From: CAZVIJ01 sp964626735
GTDB taxonomy: Bacteria > Patescibacteriota > Dojkabacteria > JAOAGR01
DNA length: 25,359 nt
Direction: 5' to 3'
NCBI GenBank assembly: GCA_964626735.1
Contig: CAZVIJ010000026.1
Location: forward strand, 1-25,359
Shown here: positions 1-6,459 of the stretch, in pieces
Numbering within the stretch: position 1 is the first letter of the stretch
Layout of the letters: every line of letters begins with the position of its first letter
Program-made: the position numbers and the translations under genes
Notes under the pieces: generated by a model
Seen by the model: only the letters and a program-made list of their open reading frames with translations
What the model was told of the DNA's origin: nothing
Database searches by the model: none

Positions 1-599
1 CTAGTAGATTGGAGGAATCTATTCCCATCGGGTTCATCTACCATAGCGCGAATCCTGATCTCTTTCCTTCCGTCAGTCGGGATCTTGGTAGTGTCGAGCG
101 GCAGCTTGAACGTATAAGTGCAGTCTGTCGTATCACACTTGTATCCGGGCTTGAACGTGATTCCGTAGATCGAGTGATCTTGGTTCTCGAACAAGGTAGG
201 CATACCGTCTTCCCAAACCTGGACGACGATTTTGTTGAGCGTTCCTGGGTTGTCGTGAAGTTTCACCGTGGTATCAAGGGTTACTACTCCATGAACTTTC
301 TGTTCCCAGGGAAAGCAGGTCTGAAGATGGATATGACCATGATCGGTGCCTGTTTGGCTAGGAAGTCTATGCCACCACCATGCTTGCGATTCAAGCGGAA
401 TACGTGGCTCGGGGTAATTATTGCATCCGGCAAGATCGAGTGCAGGCGCAGTTGCTGCGGAAGACCTGCTGTCGAGTGTCTTGCGGTTGAGGGTATATGT
501 TGTTAATCCGGCTCCAGCAGCGAGTAATAGGACGAGCGAGAGCGCGAATATTTTTTTGGTTTTCCCGTTATTATCAGATAACGTGGAGTTGATATTCAT
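1..599 (-). CDS. Membrane-anchored exported protein of unknown function (partial, C-terminus off window)
   Basis: About 199 residues are visible and the frame stays open to the window edge, so the C-terminus is missing. The product starts MNINSTLSDNNGKTKK, followed by one hydrophobic segment at about residues 17-35 (IFALSLVLLLAAGAG), then a polar soluble part. This fits a signal anchor or uncleaved signal peptide with an exported domain. The soluble part has a His/Trp-rich stretch (AWWWHRL, DHGHIHLQTCFPW) and four cysteines, including a CDTTDC pair, possibly disulfides or a metal site. I do not recognise the family. The start is chosen because a TATATA hexamer ends 6 nt upstream of this ATG, the same spacing as at several other genes here. 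The opposite strand has an open frame at 9-506, but the minus frame has the signal anchor and coherent protein composition. Confidence 0.75.
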   Translation of the reverse strand, partial: MNINSTLSDNNGKTKKIFALSLVLLLAAGAGLTTYTLNRKTLDSRSSAATAPALDLAGCNNYPEPRIPLESQAWWWHRLPSQTGTDHGHIHLQTCFPWEQKVHGVVTLDTTVKLHDNPGTLNKIVVQVWEDGMPTLFENQDHSIYGITFKPGYKCDTTDCTYTFKLPLDTTKIPTDGRKEIRIRAMVDEPDGNRFLQST

Positions 600-605
600 G
601 GTTTG

Positions 606-611
606 TATATA
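606..611 (-). promoter_or_regulatory. Candidate -10 element (TATATA) for the exported protein
   Basis: TATATA lies exactly 6 nt before the ATG at 599, which would place transcription start on or next to the start codon. No good -35 hexamer is visible 16-18 nt upstream, so support is the recurring spacing seen elsewhere in the window. Confidence 0.4.
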
Positions 612-752
612 TGTAATACCAACGCCATTCTAGTATAGTTATTTTATAGCGGTCAAATAAAAGGGCTATACAAGGGCATTTTTCAAGTAGCATTCATCTA
701 CCTAATGGGATTTATAGCGACACCGAGGGCTATTTTTACTACAGGATATTTC

Positions 753-1061
753 TTACTCTTCTGGATAAGCGCGGACCCATTCGCCATTCTCTTCTCGATC
801 GACGATAATCGCGAGCACCGGGCATGTCCTCGCGGAGTCCATTATGCGGTCGAATCCTTTCTCGGTAACTTCAACCGTTACCCAACCTTCGGAATCCTCG
901 CGCATAAGTTCTTTCATGTCTTCCAGATCCAAAGGCTTGATAACAGCCTTTGCTTCGTCATCAAGTAAGTATACGTCTGGCTCGGCAACGATACAGGCGC
1001 TAACAGCGATGCATAAATCGCGATCTACCCTAAAGCGGATTTTTAACTTGTCCCCGTCCAT
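753..1061 (-). CDS. Small ferredoxin with a three-cysteine cluster site
   Basis: A 102-residue protein with the ferredoxin layout: Asp-rich start, CIAVSAC at residues 17-23, a central acidic helix, and ARTCPVLAI with C80 near the end. In a standard single-cluster [4Fe-4S] ferredoxin the first motif is C-x2-C-x2-C; here the middle cysteine is Val20, leaving C17, C23 and C80. Three-ligand ferredoxins of this kind usually hold a [3Fe-4S] cluster or a [4Fe-4S] cluster with a labile site. The role is likely a soluble electron carrier in the cytoplasm; the redox partner is unknown. It is the last gene of the bL32-nusB-ferredoxin run, 49 nt after nusB, so probably co-transcribed from the promoter at 1862-1890. 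High negative charge is typical of the family. Confidence 0.85.
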   Translation of the reverse strand: MDGDKLKIRFRVDRDLCIAVSACIVAEPDVYLLDDEAKAVIKPLDLEDMKELMREDSEGWVTVEVTEKGFDRIMDSARTCPVLAIIVDREENGEWVRAYPEE

Positions 1062-1110
1062 TGAAAAAGTTCTGGATGATTTTAACTATTGTCGAGGAAT
1101 TTACCAGCCC

Positions 1111-1593
1111 CTACTCCGATTGGCTTGAATTGTTCTTCTCTTCGATACTTGGTGAAGATGTTTCGGGTTTTGGAGCTTCGTATTCGAAAATCTTGCCTAA
1201 GATACCGGCAACTTTCTTTGAAGCCATCTCTATGCCGAAGTCGCGGGTAAGCTCAATCGCTTCGTCGACAGCAACTTTCGGTGGTACCGACTTAGCGATG
1301 AATCCCTCGTAAATGGCTACGCGAATGATTTGGAGCTGTAGCGTATCGAGGTCGACCGACTTGACCGGATCTGAATACCTATCGATAAGCTCATCGATTT
1401 GCTCGAAATGCTCTTTGACGCCTACAGTATCGGCTTCCCTAATTTTCTTGGAGTAATTTCCCAGTTCGAGATCCTCCATCTCGAATGGGATAGCGAGCTC
1501 AGTTTCTTCACCGTCGTGGCTGAAGAAATGCTCATACAAATCCATGACACTCAGTATACGTGCTATGTGTCTTGGATCTTTAATGCTTTTCAT
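1111..1593 (-). CDS. nusB: Transcription antitermination / rRNA processing factor NusB
   Basis: A 160-residue protein with the all-helical NusB fold signature. It starts with a helix containing ARILSVMDLYEHFF, and the conserved C-terminal part reads VPPKVAVDEAIELTRDFG followed by KVAGILGKIF, matching the family pattern of a 'P-x-x-V-x-I-x-E-A-I-E-L-A' helix and a 'VNGVLG' helix. NusB binds NusE (S10) and boxA RNA to assemble rRNA antitermination complexes. A short Ser/Glu-rich tail (about residues 141-160) is extra. It lies 39 nt downstream of the bL32 gene in the same operon, a sensible pairing of ribosome-synthesis genes. The N-terminal half is divergent, as is common in reduced genomes. 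Confidence 0.85.
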   Translation of the reverse strand: MKSIKDPRHIARILSVMDLYEHFFSHDGEETELAIPFEMEDLELGNYSKKIREADTVGVKEHFEQIDELIDRYSDPVKSVDLDTLQLQIIRVAIYEGFIAKSVPPKVAVDEAIELTRDFGIEMASKKVAGILGKIFEYEAPKPETSSPSIEEKNNSSQSE

Positions 1594-1632
1594 AAATTTC
1601 AGGTACGTTGCAATAACAGGATAACCTATCCG

Positions 1633-1821
1633 TTAAAGTGCTTTCTTAACAAGCTTTCCTTTGTAATACCCACAATTCCAGCAAACTCGGTGAGGAGTCT
1701 TGAGCGATCCGCAGTTTGAGCATTTCGATGTTGCTACGAGTTCTCGAGCGATTCGGAGAAGGTGTGATCGTCTGTTGTTCCTTCGGGACTTGCTATGTCT
1801 TTTCTTTGGTGTTGCAGCCAT
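1633..1821 (-). CDS. rpmF: Large-subunit ribosomal protein bL32
   Basis: A 62-residue, very basic protein. It begins MAATPKKRHSKSRRNNRRSH, the typical bL32 start (P-K-x-x-x-S-x-x-x-x-x-x-R-R). It has two zinc-ligand pairs, CSNC at residues 34-37 and CWNC at 47-50, separated by GSLKTPHRV, so this is the zinc-binding (C+) form. bL32 sits in the large subunit near the peptidyl-transferase region. It is the first gene of the operon with nusB and the ferredoxin, under the promoter at 1862-1890 with a leader of about 35 nt. No strong Shine-Dalgarno is seen before the ATG. Confidence 0.95.
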   Translation of the reverse strand: MAATPKKRHSKSRRNNRRSHLLRIARELVATSKCSNCGSLKTPHRVCWNCGYYKGKLVKKAL

Positions 1822-1833
1822 AATTCAAATAAT

Positions 1834-1847
1834 CTCTTAAATAAGAG
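1834..1847 (-). promoter_or_regulatory. Short inverted repeat in the bL32 leader
   Basis: CTCTTA and TAAGAG form a six-pair inverted repeat separated by 2 nt, located between the -10 box and the bL32 start codon. It could be a small leader hairpin or part of a protein-binding site. It is short and AT-rich, so chance is possible. Confidence 0.3.
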
Positions 1848-1861
1848 CTTTTAACTAAAGG

Positions 1862-1890
1862 ATTATACACACAAACCTTCTTCTACACAA
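1862..1890 (-). promoter_or_regulatory. Promoter of the bL32-nusB-ferredoxin operon
   Basis: On the minus strand a TTGTGT -35 box (1885-1890) is followed after 17 nt by a perfect TATAAT -10 box (1862-1867). Spacing and sequence match a housekeeping sigma-70-type promoter. The predicted start of transcription lies about 35 nt before the bL32 ATG. Confidence 0.75.
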
Positions 1891-1916
1891 ATGAAAGGGA
1901 GACCTAGCAGCCTCCC
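1890..1916 (-). terminator. Candidate terminator after pheT
   Basis: In the minus direction GGGAG, a 10-nt loop and CTCCC form a hairpin (1897-1916) followed by TTTCATTTG. It sits 12 nt after the pheT stop, where a terminator is expected. The stem is only 5 pairs and the T tract is interrupted, so it is weak. Confidence 0.45.
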
Positions 1917-1928
1917 TCCCCGTCCTGA

Positions 1929-4451
1929 TTAAAGAGCTTCATCTTTATCGAAAACCTGTCCGATCTTCGACGAAAACCGCTCCCCATCGAGTATCCAAAT
2001 CCCCGAATGGTCAGTCCCTACGCCCATTTCGCGCATCGAACACATCATGCCTTCGGACTTCTCCCCTCGTAAATTGCCTTTTTTGATAATTACGGGCGAA
2101 CCATCCTCATTTTTCAAGCCCGGAATTAATGCTCCCGGCAACGCAATCGGTACATAATCCCCTTCGGAGATATTCTTCGCCCCGGTAATTATCTGCAAGT
2201 AATCCGGGTAGAGGGTACCTTCCGGTTTAGCGTCTCCGACGTCGACGTTGCAGACAACAAGCTTATCAGCGTTGGGGTGCTGGCTGATCTTGAGTATCTT
2301 GCCGACTACAATTTTCGAAAGGGCCTCAGCGGGATACACAGCCTGTTCGCCAGCCTTCTCGCCGAGCGGAACGCTTGCCACTTTTGACGATTGCTGAGCC
2401 GTTTCGTCACGCCCTCGAATAACCACACCATACTTTGAAGCCAATTCGTCGCCTATTTTTTGGTGTATTTGATTTACCTCATCGGTCGACAGTGTTCTCT
2501 CCTTGGATTGGTACGTGATGCTGAACAACAGTGATTTCTTTCCGTCCTTTATGAAGGTATCCGTTATTTCCGCATTTCTCACCAGCGAATCGCTTTCGAG
2601 AATATGGCGGAGCAAGTCCCCCGCCAAGACCGCATCGTCTACCAATACCGACATATCCTGTTTAACCGCCGGGTATGGCGAATACGGCATGTAGCTTACC
2701 GGCGATTTCTTTGCCTCAACCAGCTCATCGACGTTCAATACGACTCCCAATACATCCGCCTTGATGTCAAATTCTCGTTCGCTCACCTCGCGCTTAAAAA
2801 CTCCTAATATACCAAGCCTTCGGTCTGCCTGCATGATATTAGCCGAAAGCTCGAACTGCGCATGATCGGATCGCACATACGTAACGCCCTCGATGCGAAG
2901 CTGCTTGAGATACTCTTCGACGATCCCCTTAAGGTCGTAGAAGTCATACTCGTTACGCTTTGATGCAAGAATACCCGCGACCTTCCTGAGTTCCATATAG
3001 GGAAATTCCGGAGTATGCGGAGGCTGATGCACCGCCTCTTTCTTTTTGAGGTAAATCTTGCCGATCTCGAAAAACGACACCGACTCATCTCCCCGATCCA
3101 AGACTTTTCTCGTTGCTTCGAGCAGCCCGGTAAACATATTGGTTCGTAGGGTCGTATGCTCGCTCGATGATGGGTTGATTAGTTCAATCGATCGTTCCAG
3201 ATACGGGTCATTCGTTTTCTCGAGCTTCTCCTTTGTAGACATCGGAACGGTAATGACTTCATCCATGCCGAGCGAAGTGAGGATATCGCGCGATTTCTCT
3301 TCGACGACAAGTTCGGGTTGTACAATCGGATCGGGTATAACGTCAGCCAAAATCGTCGAAGGAATATTTTCGTATCCGAAAATACGAAGCACTTCCTCGA
3401 CGATATCTTCGGAAGCGAAGATATCCGTGCGGAACAATGGCGGAGTCACCTCAAGTTCGCCTTCTGAGGCCACAGTAACCCCAAACTCAAGTCGCTTTAG
3501 GATGTCGATCTGGTTCTGCTGATCTACCTCCACTCCACCCAATCGCCGAACCTCAGTTGTCTTGTACCGAATAGTCTTTGCCTGCTCCGGCTCTGGGTAG
3601 TAGTCGTGAGTTCCGTCACAAACGGCATCCCCTTCTGCCCCATATTCCATCAGTAGCGACGCTGCCCGGGCAAGCGCGTAATCACAAAGCGATGCAGATA
3701 AATCATGCGAATGCCTGAGCGCCGCATCAGTCATGGCGTTTCGCGCAAACATCGATTTGCGGATAGAGACACGATCGTACGCTGCGCATTCGAGCAGCAC
3801 GTCGGTCGTCGTCTCGTGGATCCCGGAATCTTTTCCGCCGACGACGCCGGCAATACCGAGTACCGTTCCGTCTTCCGCAGCGAAAATGCAATCGCCGGTA
3901 CCAAGCTTAATTTGCCCACCGTCGAACGACACGAACGATTCCCCGTCCTTCGCCTGGCGAAGGATAAGTTTATTGCCGTGCATCCTCTCCAGATCGAATG
4001 CATGCATCGGCATACCGGTTTCGATCATGACGTAATTGGTTACGTCGACCAGAATATTAATCGGTTCGATTCCGTAATTGCGCAAGTTCTCCTGCATCCA
4101 TTCGGGCGATGGCTTGGCTTTCACGTTTCTGATTACCGTAGAATAGAAACGGTGTACGACGGGAGATTCGACGACGACTTCAAACCCGCTGTACGGCTTC
4201 GCGTTGAGCGGAATTTTTATTTCGGGAACACGCAGGTCGCCTCCGAATGCGGCGCGGGCTTCGCGTGCCAAACCGAGCACCGAGTAGCAATCGGCTCGAT
4301 TGCCGCGCAGCTCAAAATCGACAACCGTATCGGTCGGCGTTTCTTCTAGCTTATCGAGCAAATGTCCGATCATCGACATCTTGTCGGTGAAGACCTTGAG
4401 ATCCTCCGGGACGTCGATATATTCTTTAATCCATTTTAAAGGTACTTTCAT
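1929..4451 (-). CDS. pheT: Phenylalanyl-tRNA synthetase beta subunit with relocated tRNA-binding domain
   Basis: An 840-residue protein, near normal PheT length, but in a changed domain order. Visible domains: an N-terminal piece (MKVPLKWIKEYID) running at about residue 45 directly into the segment with the NRADC motif (51-55) that normally follows the OB domain; B3/4 editing region about 75-265; B5 about 290-365; class II-like core about 370-575; FDX-ACB anticodon-binding domain about 583-680; a Gln/Ser/Ala linker; then an EMAP-type tRNA-binding OB domain at about 710-815, recognised by HPNADKL, QIITGAKN and LRGEKSEGMMCS. In ordinary bacterial PheT this OB domain is inserted at about residues 40-150. 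Here that position holds only a linker of about ten residues. PheT pairs with PheS as an (alpha-beta)2 enzyme charging tRNA-Phe and editing Tyr-tRNA-Phe. It follows pheS by 12 nt, in the T-box operon. Confidence 0.95.
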   Translation of the reverse strand: MKVPLKWIKEYIDVPEDLKVFTDKMSMIGHLLDKLEETPTDTVVDFELRGNRADCYSVLGLAREARAAFGGDLRVPEIKIPLNAKPYSGFEVVVESPVVHRFYSTVIRNVKAKPSPEWMQENLRNYGIEPINILVDVTNYVMIETGMPMHAFDLERMHGNKLILRQAKDGESFVSFDGGQIKLGTGDCIFAAEDGTVLGIAGVVGGKDSGIHETTTDVLLECAAYDRVSIRKSMFARNAMTDAALRHSHDLSASLCDYALARAASLLMEYGAEGDAVCDGTHDYYPEPEQAKTIRYKTTEVRRLGGVEVDQQNQIDILKRLEFGVTVASEGELEVTPPLFRTDIFASEDIVEEVLRIFGYENIPSTILADVIPDPIVQPELVVEEKSRDILTSLGMDEVITVPMSTKEKLEKTNDPYLERSIELINPSSSEHTTLRTNMFTGLLEATRKVLDRGDESVSFFEIGKIYLKKKEAVHQPPHTPEFPYMELRKVAGILASKRNEYDFYDLKGIVEEYLKQLRIEGVTYVRSDHAQFELSANIMQADRRLGILGVFKREVSEREFDIKADVLGVVLNVDELVEAKKSPVSYMPYSPYPAVKQDMSVLVDDAVLAGDLLRHILESDSLVRNAEITDTFIKDGKKSLLFSITYQSKERTLSTDEVNQIHQKIGDELASKYGVVIRGRDETAQQSSKVASVPLGEKAGEQAVYPAEALSKIVVGKILKISQHPNADKLVVCNVDVGDAKPEGTLYPDYLQIITGAKNISEGDYVPIALPGALIPGLKNEDGSPVIIKKGNLRGEKSEGMMCSMREMGVGTDHSGIWILDGERFSSKIGQVFDKDEAL

Positions 4452-4463
4452 GATAGTTCGTTT

Positions 4464-5447
4464 TCAAATGAGCGTTCCGTCGTACATCCTTCTGATGTCG
4501 GGTATATTGTATTTTTGCATCACGATTCGATCGAAGCCCATGCCCCAAGCGAATCCAGAGTATTTCTCAGGATCGATACCGCACGACCGCAAAGCGTTCG
4601 GGTGAACCATGCCGCCGCCAGAAGCTTCAATCCACCCCCTTCTCTTGCAAACGGGACACCCTGCCCCATCGCAGAATTTGCAGAGGATATCCAAGCCGCA
4701 GCCGGGCTCGACTTGGGGGTAATACTTCGCCCTAATCCGTATTTTCGTTTCGGGGCCGAAGAAAGACTTAGCAAACGATTCAAACGTTCCCTTGAGATCG
4801 GCCATGGTAATATTCTCCCCGACTGCCAATCCTTCGTATTGGAAGAACGCAAAGTGGTTTGTCTGGTTCAAGTCTTCATACCGGAATGCTCTACCGGGGA
4901 CGACTATTCGGATCGGAAGCTTTTCGTTCTCCATCGCCCGAATCTCTACCGACGACGTATGGGACCGCAAAATTACTTCAGGGTCCTCGATAATAAGGGT
5001 ATCCTGCAAAGACCTGGCAGGGTGATTTTTAGGAAGGTTGAGCCGCTCGAATACATATTCGTCGGTCTCGATCTCCGGACCGGAATAGACAGAAAATCCC
5101 ATCTGCTTGAATATCTCATTCATCTCCCGCATGACGAGCGTTCCAGGATGCAGGGCACCGATCTTTCTTCTCTTACCGGGCAGGGTAACATCAACAGAGC
5201 TGATCTTTGCATTTTTTAATTCTGTTGATCCAAGTTTTGTATCAATTGTTTGAACGATGTACGACTTAAGGATATTCGACTCCTTGCCGACTGTTTTCTT
5301 CTCCTCGACGCTGAGCGTTGCGATGCTACCGACAATCTTCATCAGATCGCTCGTTTTGCCCAAGTACTTTTTCTTCAGCTCCTCCGCTCCCATTCCGGAA
5401 GCGATGTCTGAATCGAAATTGACTCGTATTGTATCTAATTCTTTCAT
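4464..5447 (-). CDS. pheS: Phenylalanyl-tRNA synthetase alpha subunit
   Basis: A 327-residue catalytic subunit of class II PheRS. It has a short N-terminal coiled-coil region and then the catalytic core: motif 1 region around HPGTLVMREMNEIF, motif 2 around GRAFRYEDLNQTNH with the FFQYEGLAV segment, a cysteine cluster (CKFCDGAGCPVC) followed by GWIEASGGGMVHPN, and motif 3 GFAWGMGFDRIVM. The cysteine cluster occurs in many PheS proteins and may bind zinc. It charges tRNA-Phe together with PheT. I take the ATG at 5447, which begins one base after the stop of the upstream 63-residue gene; an in-frame TTG at 5462 would add five residues and overlap that gene. Expression is expected to depend on the T-box leader upstream. 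Confidence 0.95.
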   Translation of the reverse strand: MKELDTIRVNFDSDIASGMGAEELKKKYLGKTSDLMKIVGSIATLSVEEKKTVGKESNILKSYIVQTIDTKLGSTELKNAKISSVDVTLPGKRRKIGALHPGTLVMREMNEIFKQMGFSVYSGPEIETDEYVFERLNLPKNHPARSLQDTLIIEDPEVILRSHTSSVEIRAMENEKLPIRIVVPGRAFRYEDLNQTNHFAFFQYEGLAVGENITMADLKGTFESFAKSFFGPETKIRIRAKYYPQVEPGCGLDILCKFCDGAGCPVCKRRGWIEASGGGMVHPNALRSCGIDPEKYSGFAWGMGFDRIVMQKYNIPDIRRMYDGTLI

Positions 5448-5448
5448 G

Positions 5449-5640
5449 TTAAATAAAATCAAATAATTCTAAATCGATTATTTTATGTACTTCGGTACCT
5501 TTTTCTTCTGCCTCTTTCTGAAGCGCCGTATTCAATACTTTTACCGGTACGTACACGAAAAGAAGTATCGAGAGCACAGCCAGCAGAGGCATTATAAACG
5601 CCACGAGCCATTTTAATTTTCTTACGTTAACTTGTTTCAT
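5449..5640 (-). CDS. Small single-pass membrane protein in the pheST operon
   Basis: A 63-residue product with a basic N-terminus (MKQVNVRKLKW), one strong membrane segment at about residues 11-34 (LVAFIMPLLAVLSILLFVYV), and a polar tail with an acidic end. No known family is recognised. The stop codon lies one base before the pheS ATG, so the two are almost certainly co-transcribed and probably translationally coupled. It begins about 20 nt after the T-tract of the T-box terminator. A TATAAT hexamer 6 nt before its ATG could give a second, T-box-independent, leaderless transcript. Being real is supported by position, basic start and clean membrane helix, but a 63-codon frame remains a modest claim. 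Confidence 0.6.
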   Translation of the reverse strand: MKQVNVRKLKWLVAFIMPLLAVLSILLFVYVPVKVLNTALQKEAEEKGTEVHKIIDLELFDFI

Positions 5641-5646
5641 ACGTCT

Positions 5647-5652
5647 ATTATA
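5647..5652 (-). promoter_or_regulatory. Candidate internal -10 element downstream of the T-box terminator
   Basis: TATAAT lies exactly 6 nt before the ATG of the 63-residue gene, matching the leaderless spacing elsewhere in the window. There is no convincing -35; the region 17 nt upstream is inside the terminator hairpin. If active it would bypass the T-box. Confidence 0.35.
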
Positions 5653-5659
5653 TGCTTAT

Positions 5660-5690
5660 AAAAAAATCCCTCGAGCTTTCGCTCAAGGGA
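5660..5690 (-). terminator. T-box intrinsic terminator
   Basis: TCCCTTGAGC, a GAAA tetraloop and GCTCGAGGGA form a ten-pair stem (one G-U) at 5667-5690, followed by seven Ts (5660-5666). Its 5' strand shares CCC with the antiterminator, as expected for a T-box switch. Confidence 0.9.
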
Positions 5691-5845
5691 CCATTCGCTG
5701 CTACAAGCGCAAACCTTTCTAACAAGATCTTCGCTCATATCATCGTTTGGCGGTACCACCCACATTTCCGTTTCCGGACGCTTTGAACCGCTGTTCAGTT
5801 GTGAATCAATTGGTGAGAGACTTTCACCGATGCCTCTCTTCTCTT
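5660..5845 (-). promoter_or_regulatory. T-box riboswitch leader controlling pheS-pheT
   Basis: The roughly 185-nt leader has the key T-box parts. The T-box reads GGGTGGTACCGCC at 5749-5761. Its GGG and ACC can pair with GGTCCC at 5687-5692, leaving UGGU (5755-5758) as the bulge that pairs with the tRNA 3' end. UGGU fits a tRNA ending ACCA, and A is the usual discriminator base of tRNA-Phe. The same CCC is needed by the terminator, so the two folds exclude each other. A small TCCG-GAAA-CGGA hairpin (5767-5778) lies just upstream and may be stem III. Stem I is not well resolved; a GAUUCAC stretch holds a UUC (Phe) triplet at 5803-5805, the best specifier candidate. Known T-boxes let uncharged tRNA stabilise the antiterminator and turn the operon on. 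Confidence 0.85.
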
Positions 5846-5851
5846 GAAACA

Positions 5852-5857
5852 AGTATA
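5852..5857 (-). promoter_or_regulatory. Candidate -10 element of the T-box transcript
   Basis: TATACT precedes the T-box leader, placing transcription start near 5845. The upstream region lies in the last codons of the YecM-like gene, and no good -35 match is visible there. Confidence 0.5.
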
Positions 5858-5862
5858 CCACC

Positions 5863-6387
5863 CTACTCGACCTTTATGGAAGTGCTTCGATCAATTTCTT
5901 TTTCATACGCAATAAGATCTTCTACCTTTATTTCGTAAAACCGTGCTTTAAGCGTACCTGAAGAAATCGCTACGAACGGATTAGAAAAAAATTCCAGCCC
6001 GGTAATATCGAAATCAATTGCGTCGTACCGATCCATGAACGTACGCAAGTCAGTATCGATTACGAAGCCGATATGGCGTAATCCCTCTTCTCTCCCCTCG
6101 CGTTTCCACGACAACTCAACAATCGAGATGATATTTCCTTGATAGGTAATCGGTTTATCCAATTTAAACCAAAGCGACTCGCTATGGCTATCCGTATCGC
6201 GGAAAAGCATAACGCCGAAATCGAGCATTTTCTGCATGAGCGTATCTAGTTGCTCCCTATCGCGTACAAGAAATGTGATCTGGTCGTAATCCAGGGAATT
6301 CAACACAATTCCGTTACTCTCAATAAGGCTCGTCACCTGGTCGAGAAACTCCTGATAGGAGCCGAGCACAGAAATTAATTCCTTCAT
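5863..6387 (-). CDS. YecM-like / glyoxalase-fold (VOC) protein
   Basis: A 174-residue cytoplasmic protein. The pattern DYDQITFLVRD, then a helix with LMQKMLDFGVML, then LWFKLDKPITYQGNIISIVELSW and LRHIGFVID is like YecM and related glyoxalase/VOC-fold proteins, which have a D/H-rich first strand, a 'P-I-x-x-x-x-x-x-I-x-x-I-E-L' strand and an 'x-H-x-x-F-V-I' strand. YecM's function is not established; metal binding has been suggested. The call rests on pattern memory, not an alignment. The ATG at 6387 is supported by TATACT ending 6 nt upstream. The gene is transcribed divergently from mfd and its 3' end abuts the T-box promoter of pheS-pheT. Confidence 0.55.
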   Translation of the reverse strand: MKELISVLGSYQEFLDQVTSLIESNGIVLNSLDYDQITFLVRDREQLDTLMQKMLDFGVMLFRDTDSHSESLWFKLDKPITYQGNIISIVELSWKREGREEGLRHIGFVIDTDLRTFMDRYDAIDFDITGLEFFSNPFVAISSGTLKARFYEIKVEDLIAYEKEIDRSTSIKVE

Positions 6388-6393
6388 ATATAG

Positions 6394-6399
6394 AGTATA
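6394..6399 (-). promoter_or_regulatory. -10 element for the YecM-like gene
   Basis: TATACT lies 6 nt before the ATG at 6387, predicting a leaderless transcript. Confidence 0.5.
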
Positions 6400-6447
6400 G
6401 TTGATTTCAATCTCACCAGGTTGCTCATCCTAAGCCTCCTTTTTTGG

Positions 6448-6453
6448 TATTAT
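6448..6453 (+). promoter_or_regulatory. -10 element for mfd
   Basis: TATTAT lies exactly 6 nt before the GTG at 6460, so transcription should start at the start codon. This is also the argument for GTG 6460 over the in-frame TTG at 6421, which lies upstream of the element. Confidence 0.5.
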
Positions 6454-6459
6454 CCGTGT

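Noticed and set aside
9..506. A 165-codon open frame on the plus strand
   Set aside because: It lies opposite the membrane-anchored minus-strand gene, which has a signal anchor and sensible composition.
3705..4349. A 214-codon plus-strand frame opposite pheT, and a similar 234-codon frame at 4515-5219 opposite pheS
   Set aside because: Both lie entirely within well-identified synthetase genes and have no recognisable domains.
5637..5861. A 74-codon open frame on the minus strand
   Set aside because: It runs through the T-box, antiterminator and terminator; the RNA structure explains the sequence and the peptide looks like no protein.
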